DNA from: Siphonodentalium dalli
Lineage: Eukaryota; Mollusca; Scaphopoda; Gadilida; Siphonodentaliidae
NCBI GenBank assembly: GCA_032622095.1
Contig: CP136062.1
Span: forward strand, 229,168,578-229,232,577
Length of the DNA: 64,000 bases
Direction of reading: 5' to 3'
Position 1 is the stretch's first letter; the number at the start of each line of letters is the position of its first letter. Of this stretch, positions 55,801 through 64,000 are shown piece by piece. The translations under genes were made by a program, and so were the position numbers. A model generated the notes under the pieces. That model searched no databases, was not told the origin of the DNA, and saw only the letters and a program-made list of their open reading frames with translations.

Positions 55801-58800
55801 AGATGTCTCCCTAAGGTCGGATTATTTCAAGAGTCTCCCTAATGTCGTTAATTTTGTTAGCTATATGTATATGTATATCAGTACATGGCATTGGTTATAA
55901 TAATTAAAGGCACGGGTGGCGTTCGTTGCAGAACTATTCATATGTGATCAAATCGCCACCAACAGATGGAATATTAAAATATATATAGCTTTGTCGAGAT
56001 GTCTCCCTAAGGTCGGATTATTTCAAGAGTCTCCCTAATGTCGTTAATTTTGTTAGCTATATGTATATGTATATCAGTACATGGCATTGGTTATAATAAT
56101 TATAGGCACGGGTGGCGTTCGTTGCAGAACTATTCATATGTGATCAAATCGCCACCAACAGATGGAATATTAAAATATATATAGCTTTGTCGAGATGTCT
56201 CCCTAAGGTCGGATTATTTCAAGAGTCTCCCTAATGTCGTTAATTTTGTTAGCTATATGTATATGTATATCAGTACATGGCATTGGTTATAATAATTAAA
56301 GGCACGGGTGGTGTTCGTTGCAGAAATATTAATATGTGGTCAAATCGCCACCAACAGATGTAATATTAAAATATGTACAGTTTTGTTCATATGCAAACGT
56401 AATCAGCGCATGAATAGTGTATTGTCCTCAATGTGTACGATGATTGCGTAAACAACAGCATGCTCGTGTTACAGAAGTTTTGCTTCTGTTTACATAACAC
56501 AACGCAATCATATTGGTTAATCACACAAACATTATATAAACGCTCTTCATTATTTCCATATAAGAAATATAGTAACAAACAACGCTCTGTATGCTTACCA
56601 TATCCGGATCTATACAAAAGTCAGGAAACGTAACGTACTGTTTATGCCATAGTTCTGTATGATATAACAACAAATTCTGCCTATATTTTACTATTTCTGT
56701 TTATGGCAGTTTTTGACGGAGCTGAATATTTTAACAGCATACCCACCGCCAAAGACAGTCCGTATCTTTAATATGAGCAATAAAAGATGTTTTTTTTATT
56801 AATACCAAATGCTCTCACCATACCCTGAAGCTGCACGTTGCATGGAAAATGATATATTGAGATGTCTGCCTAAGGTCGGATTATTTCAAGAGTCTCCCGA
56901 ATGTCGTTTCATGTTGTTAGGTATATGTATATCATTACATGGTATTGGTTATAATAATTAAAGGCACGGGCGGCGTTCGTTGCAGAACTATTCATATGTG
57001 ATCAAATCGCCACCAACAGATGGAATATTAAAATATATATAGCTTTGTTGAGATGTCTCCCTAAGGTCGGATTATTTCAAGAGTCTCCCTAATGTCGTTA
57101 ATTTTGTTAGCTATATGTATATGTATATGAGTACATGGCATTGGTTATAATAATTAAAGGCACGGGCGGTGTTCGTTGCAGAAATATTAATATGTGGTCA
57201 AATCGCCACCAACAGATGGAATATTAAAATATGTACAGTTTTGTTCATATGCAAACGTAATCAGCGCGTGAATAGTGTATTGTCCTCAATGTGTACGATG
57301 ATTGCGTAAACAACAGCATGCTCGTGTTACAGAAGTTTTGCTTCTGTTTACAAAACACAACGCAATCATATTGGTTAATCACACAAACATTATATAAACG
57401 CTCATCATTATTTCCATATAAGAAAAATAGTAACAAACAACGCTCTTTGTGCTTACCATATCCGGATCTATACAAAAGTCAGGACACGTAACGGTTTTTT
57501 CCTTTTGTTTGCACAACAAAGTGAAAACAATTGACAATAACATACTGTTTATGCCATATTTCTGTATGATATAACAACAACTTCTGCCTATATTTTACTA
57601 TTTCTGTTTATGGCGGTTTTTGACGGAGATGAATATTTTAACAGCATACCCACCGCCAACACCGCCCGTATCTTTAATGTGAGCAATAAAAGATGTGTTT
57701 TTATTAATACTAAATGCTCTCACCATACCCAGAAGCTGCACGTTGCATGGAAAATTATATATTGAGATGTCTGCCTAAGGTCGGATTATTTCAAGAGTCT
57801 CCCGAATGTCGTTTCATGTTGTTAGGTATATGTATATCATTACATGGTATTGGTTATAATAATTAAAGGCACGGGCGGCGTTCGTTGCAGAACTATTCAT
57901 ATGTGATCAAATCGCCACCAACAGATGGAATATTAAAATATATATATCTTTGTTGAGATGTCTCCCTAAGGTCGGATTATTTCAAGAGTCTCCCTAATGT
58001 CGTTAATTTTGTTAGCTATATGTATATGTATATCAGTACATGGCATTGGTTATAATAATTAAAGGCACGGGTGGCGTTCGTTGCAGAACTATTCATATGT
58101 GATCAAATCGCCACCAACAGATGGAATATTAAAATATATATAGCTTTGTCGAGATGTCTCCCTAAGGTCGGATTATTTCAAGAGTCTCCATAATGTCGTT
58201 AATTTTGTTAGCTATATGTATATGTATATCAGTACATGGCATTGGTTATACTAATTAAAGGCACGGGCGGTGTTCGTTGCAGAAATATTAATATGTGGTC
58301 AAATCGCCCCCAACAGATGGAATATTAAAATATGTACAGTTTTGTTCATATGCAAACGTAATCAGCGCGTGAATAGTGTATTGTCCTCAATGTGTACGAT
58401 GATTGTGTAAACAACAGCATGCTGGTGTTACAGCAGTTTTGCTTCTGTTTACATAACACAACGTAATAATATTGGTTAATCACACAAACATTATATAAAC
58501 GCTCTTCATTATTTCCATATAAGAAAAATAGTAACAAACAACGCTCTTTATGCTTACCATATCCGGATCTATACGAAAGTCAGGAAACGTAACGGTTTTT
58601 TCCTTTTGTTTGCAACAAAGTGAAAACAATTGACAATAACATACTGTTTATGCCATATTTCTGTTTGATATAACAACAGATTCTGCCTATATTTTACTAT
58701 TTCTGTGTATGGCGGTTTTTGACGGAGATGAATATTTTAACAGCATACCCACCGCCAACCAACACCGCCCGTATCTATAATATGAGCAATAAAAGATGTT

Positions 58801-61800
58801 TTTTTATTAGTACCAAATGCTCTCACCATACCCTGAAGCTGCACGTTGCATGGAAAATGATATATTGAGATGTCTGCCTAAGGTCGGATTATTTCAAGAG
58901 TCTCCCGAATGTCGTTTCATGTTGTTAGGTATATGTATATCATTACATGGTATTGGTTATAATAATTAAAGGCACGGGCGGCGTTCGTTGCAGAACTATT
59001 CATATGTGATCAAATCGCCACCAACAGATGGAATATTAAAATATATATAGCTTTGTTGAGATGTCTCCCTAAGGTCGGATTATTTCAAGAGTCTCCCTAA
59101 TGTCGTTAATTTTGTTAGCTATATGTATATGTATATGAGTACATGGCATTGGTTATAATAATTAAAGGCACGGGCGGTGTTCGTTGCAGAAATATTAATA
59201 TGTGGTCAAATCGCCACCAACAGATGGAATATTAAAATATGTACAGTTTTGTTCATATGCAAACGTAATCAGCGCGTGAATAGTGTATTGTCCTCAATGT
59301 GTACGATGATTGCGTAAACAACAGCCTGCTCGTGTTACAGAAGTTTTGCTGCTGTTTACATAACACAACGCAGTCATATTGGTTAATCTCACAAACATTA
59401 CATGAACGCTCTTCATTATTTCCATATAAGAAAAATAGTAACAAACAGCGCTCTTTATGCTTACCATATCCGGATCTATACAAAAGTCCGGAAACGTAAC
59501 GGTTTTTTCCTTTTGTTTGCACAACAAAGTGAAAACAATTGACAATAACATACTGTTTATGTCATATTTATGTATGATATAACAACAGATTCTGCCTATA
59601 TTTTACTATTTCTGTGTATGGCGGTTTTTGACGGAGATGAATATTTTAACAGCATACCCACCGCCAACACCGCCCGTATCTATAATATGAGCAATAAAAG
59701 ATTATTTTTTTATTAGTACCAAATGCTCTCACCATACCCTGAAGCTGCACGTTGCATGGAAAATGATATATTGAGATGTCTGCCTAAGGTCGGATTATTT
59801 CAAGAGTCTCCCGAATGTCGTTTCATGTTGTTAGGTATATGTATATCATTACATGGTATTGGTTATAATAATTAAAGGCACGGGCGGCGTTCGTTGCAGA
59901 ACTATTCATATGTGATCAAATCGCCACCAACAGATGGAATATTAAAATATATATAGCTTTGTTGAGATGTCTCCCTAAGGTCGGATTATTTCAAGAGTCT
60001 CCCTAATGTCGTTAATTTTGTTAGCTATATGTATATGTATATCAGTACATGGCATTGGTTATAATAATTAAAGGCACGGGTGGCGTTCGTTGCAGAACTA
60101 TTCATATGTGATCAAATCGCCACCAACAGATGGAATATTAAAATATATATAGCTTTGTCGAGATGTCTCCCTAAGGTCGGATTATTTCAAGAGTCTCCCT
60201 AATGTCGTTAATTTTGTTAGCTATATGTATATGTATATCAGTACATGGCATTGGTTATAATAATTAAAGGCACGGGTGGCGTTCGTTGCAGAACTATTCA
60301 TATGTGATCAAATCGCCAGCAACAGATGGAATATTAAAATATATATAGCTTTGTCGAGATGTCTCCCTAAGGTCGGATTATTTCAAGAGTCTCCCTAATG
60401 TCGTTAATTTTGTTAGCTATATGTATATGTATATCAGTACATGGCATTGGTTATAATAATTAAAGGCACGGGTGGTGTTCGTTGCAGAAATATTAATATG
60501 TGGTCAAATCGCCACCAACAGATGTAATATTAAAATATGTACAGTTTTGTTCATATGCAAACGTAATCAGCGCATGAATAGTGTATTGTCCTCAATGTGT
60601 ACGATGATTGCGTAAACAACAGCATGCTCGTGTTACAGAAGTTTTGCTTCTGTTTACATAACACAACGCAATCATATTGGTTAATCACACAAACATTATA
60701 TAAACGCTCTTCATTATTTCCATATAAGAAATATAGTAACAAACAACGCTCTGTATGCTTACCATATCCGGATCTATACAAAAGTCAGGAAACGTAACGT
60801 ACTGTTTATGCCATAGTTCTGTATGATATAACAACAAATTCTGCCTATATTTTACTATTTCTGTTTATGGCAGTTTTTGACGGAGCTGAATATTTTAACA
60901 GCATACCCACCGCCAAAGACAGTCCGTATCTTTAATATGAGCAATAAAAGATGTTTTTTTTATTAATACCAAATGCTCTCACCATACCCCGAAGCTGCAC
61001 GTTGCATGGAAAATGATATATTGAGATGTCTGCCTAAGGTCGGATTATTTCAAGAGTCTCCCGAATGTCGTTTCATGTTGTTAGGTATATGTATATCATT
61101 ACATGGTATTGGTTATAATAATTAAAGGCACGGGCGGCGTTCGTTGCAGAACTATTCATATGTGATCAAATCGCCACCAACAGATGGAATATTAAAATAT
61201 ATATAGCTTTGTTGAGATGTCTCCCTAAGGTCGGATTATTTCAAGAGTCTCCCTAATGTCGTTAATTTTGTTAGCTATATGTATATGTATATGAGTACAT
61301 GGCATTGGTTATAATAATTAAAGGCACGGGCGGTGTTCGTTGCAGAAATATTAATATGTGGTCAAATCGCCACCAACAGATGGAATATTAAAATATGTAC
61401 AGTTTTGTTCATATGCAAACGTAATCAGCGCGTGAATAGTGTATTGTCCTCAATGTGTACGATGATTGCGTAAACAACAGCATGCTCGTGTTACAGAAGT
61501 TTTGCTTCTGTTTACAAAACACAACGCAATCATATTGGTTAATCACACAAACATTATATAAACGCTCATCATTATTTCCATATAAGAAAAATAGTAACAA
61601 ACAACGCTCTTTGTGCTTACCATATCCGGATCTATACAAAAGTCAGGACACGTAACGGTTTTTTCCTTTTGTTTGCACAACAAAGTGAAAACAATTGACA
61701 ATAACATACTGTTTATGCCATATTTCTGTATGATATAACAACAACTTCTGCCTATATTTTACTATTTCTGTTTATGGCGGTTTTTGACGGAGATGAATAT

Positions 61801-64000
61801 TTTAACAGCATACCCACCGCCAACACCGCCCGTATCTTTAATGTGAGCAATAAAAGATGTGTTTTTATTAATACTAAATGCTCTCACCATACCCAGAAGC
61901 TGCATGTTGCATGGAAAATTATATATTGAGATGTCTGCCTAAGGTCGGATTATTTCAAGAGTCTCCCGAATGTCGTTTCATGTTGTTAGGTATATGTATA
62001 TCATTACATGGTATTGGTTATAATAATTAAAGGCACGGGCGGCGTTCGTTGCAGAACTATTCATATGTGATCAAATCGCCACCAACAGATGGAATATTAA
62101 AATATATATATCTTTGTTGAGATGTCTCCCTAAGGTCGGATTATTTCAAGAGTCTCCCTAATGTCGTTAATTTTGTTAGCTATATGTATATGTATATCAG
62201 TACATGGCATTGGTTATAATAATTAAAGGCACGGGTGGCGTTCGTTGCAGAACTATTCATATGTGATCAAATCGCCACCAACAGATGGAATATTAAAATA
62301 TATATAGCTTTGTCGAGATGTCTCCCTAAGGTCGGATTATTTCAAGAGTCTCCATAATGTCGTTAATTTTGTTAGCTATATGTATATGTATATCAGTACA
62401 TGGCATTGGTTATACTAATTAAAGGCACGGGCGGTGTTCGTTGCAGAAATATTAATATGTGGTCAAATCGCCCCCAACAGATGGAATATTAAAATATGTA
62501 CAGTTTTGTTCATATGCAAACGTAATCAGCGCGTGAATAGTGTATTGTCCTCAATGTGTACGATGATTGTGTAAACAACAGCATGCTGGTGTTACAGCAG
62601 TTTTGCTTCTGTTTACATAACACAACGTAATAATATTGGTTAATCACACAAACATTATATAAACGCTCTTCATTATTTCCATATAAGAAAAATAGTAACA
62701 AACAACGCTCTTTATGCTTACCATATCCGGATCTATACGAAAGTCAGGAAACGTAACGGTTTTTTCCTTTTGTTTGCAACAAAGTGAAAACAATTGACAA
62801 TAACATACTGTTTATGCCATATTTCTGTTTGATATAACAACAGATTCTGCCTATATTTTACTATTTCTGTGTATGGCGGTTTTTGACGGAGATGAATATT
62901 TTAACAGCATACCCACCGCCAACCAACACCGCCCGTATCTATAATATGAGCAATAAAAGATGTTTTTTTATTAGTACCAAATGCTCTCACCATACCCTGA
63001 AGCTGCACGTTGCATGGAAAATGATATATTGAGATGTCTGCCTAAGGTCGGATTATTTCAAGAGTCTCCCGAATGTCGTTTCATGTTGTTAGGTATATGT
63101 ATATCATTACATGGTATTGGTTATAATAATTAAAGGCACGGGCGGCGTTCGTTGCAGAACTATTCATATGTGATCAAATCGCCACCAACAGATGGAATAT
63201 TAAAATATATATAGCTTTGTTGAGATGTCTCCCTAAGGTCGGATTATTTCAAGAGTCTCCCTAATGTCGTTAATTTTGTTAGCTATATGTATATGTATAT
63301 GAGTACATGGCATTGGTTATAATAATTAAAGGCACGGGCGGTGTTCGTTGCAGAAATATTAATATGTGGTCAAATCGCCACCAACAGATGGAATATTAAA
63401 ATATGTACAGTTTTGTTCATATGCAAACGTAATCAGCGCGTGAATAGTGTATTGTCCTCAATGTGTACGACGATTGCGTAAACAACAGCCTGCTCGTGTT
63501 ACAGAAGTTTTGCTGCTGTTTACATAACACAACGCAGTCATATTGGTTAATCTCACAAACATTACATGAACGCTCTTCATTATTTCCATATAAGAAAAAT
63601 AGTAACAAACAGCGCTCTTTATGCTTACCATATCCGGATCTATACAAAAGTCCGGAAACGTAACGGTTTTTTCCTTTTGTTTGCACAACAAAGTGAAAAC
63701 AATTGACAATAACATACTGTTTATGTCATATTTATGTATGATATAACAACAGATTCTGCCTATATTTTACTATTTCTGTGTATGGCGGTTTTTGACGGAG
63801 ATGAATATTTTAACAGCATACCCACCGCCAACACCGCCCGTATCTATAATATGAGCAATAAAAGATTATTTTTTTATTAGTACCAAATGCTCTCACCATA
63901 CCCTGAAGCTGCACGTTGCATGGAAAATGATATATTGAGATGTCTGCCTAAGGTCGGATTATTTCAAGAGTCTCCCGAATGTCGTTTCATGTTGTTAGGT
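52021..64000. repeat. Complex satellite with 4164-bp higher-order repeat
   Basis: The higher-order units are 52021-56182, 56183-60347 and 60348 to the window end (partial). Each is an ordered set of long (L, 857-907 bases) and short (S, 195-197 bases) units: L at 52021, L at 52878, S at 53782, L at 53979, L at 54886, S at 55792, S at 55988. Anchors in the second and third copies are offset by exactly 4164 bases with only scattered single-base differences; the first few hundred bases of the first copy are more diverged. The same L unit is present to the left of the foldback element. A 76-codon minus-strand frame recurs in each L but has no ATG in most copies. I see no gene. The array continues beyond the window. 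Confidence 0.95.

Noticed and set aside
52224-63686. Recurrent minus-strand frame of about 63-89 codons in every long satellite unit
   Set aside because: Most copies lack an ATG and the units are nearly identical at DNA level, so openness carries little information. Codon-position analysis of diverged units would be needed to reopen the case.
44081-64000. CRISPR array
   Set aside because: Repeats are contiguous, long and without unique spacers, and the genome is clearly eukaryotic.

Overview
This 64 kb window is eukaryotic, most likely from an invertebrate metazoan. It holds intron-split coding exons with GT/AG borders, a rhodopsin-class GPCR, non-LTR retrotransposons with microsatellite tails, Helitron-like and snapback MITE-like elements, and large satellite arrays. 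It is AT-rich except for one GC-rich satellite block. I cannot name the species. There is no bacterial-type gene organisation, and no rRNA, tRNA or CRISPR was recognised. Real coding sequence is sparse. Most open frames, especially all those in 44-52 kb and 52-64 kb, come from stop-poor tandem repeats.

Layout. 1-5.4 kb: repeat-rich non-coding DNA with a nested hairpin MITE. 5.5-10.3 kb: a class A GPCR gene (minus strand) cut between TM4 and TM5 by a LINE with an intact 1160-residue endonuclease/reverse transcriptase ORF and a 6-bp target duplication; the two gene halves join in frame once the insert is removed. 11.4-13.2 kb: a second, decayed LINE. 13.9-24.7 kb: a GGCGC-rich snapback element, three Helitron-like non-autonomous elements (one with a readable empty site), minisatellites, and the last two exons of an unrecognised gene (copy A). 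26-34 kb: intergenic or intronic DNA with MITEs, minisatellites and a 152-bp perfect-looking hairpin. 35-40.8 kb: a diverged duplication of the 18.6-22.5 kb block, carrying the paralogous last two exons (copy B), plus another well-formed exon upstream on the same strand.

42.6-64 kb: a complex satellite whose repeats mix 195-bp and about 0.9-kb units. The right part is a 4164-bp higher-order repeat present 2.9 times, the last two copies being almost identical. A 7931-bp foldback element lies inside this satellite (44081-52011). It has matching terminal inverted repeats, a 9-bp target duplication, and two inverted arms built entirely of a 142-bp tandem unit, meeting head to head with no central gene. 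This giant foldback element and the LINE-split GPCR are the most notable structures here.

The protein-coding parts do not form one pathway. The minus-strand exons at 19.0-21.4 kb and 36.5-39.9 kb are paralogues, either tandem gene copies or duplicated 3' ends, and their splice phases agree within each copy. The rest of the window is a record of successive insertions: hairpin MITEs older than the segmental duplication, a Helitron younger than it, and the foldback element younger than the satellite it entered.
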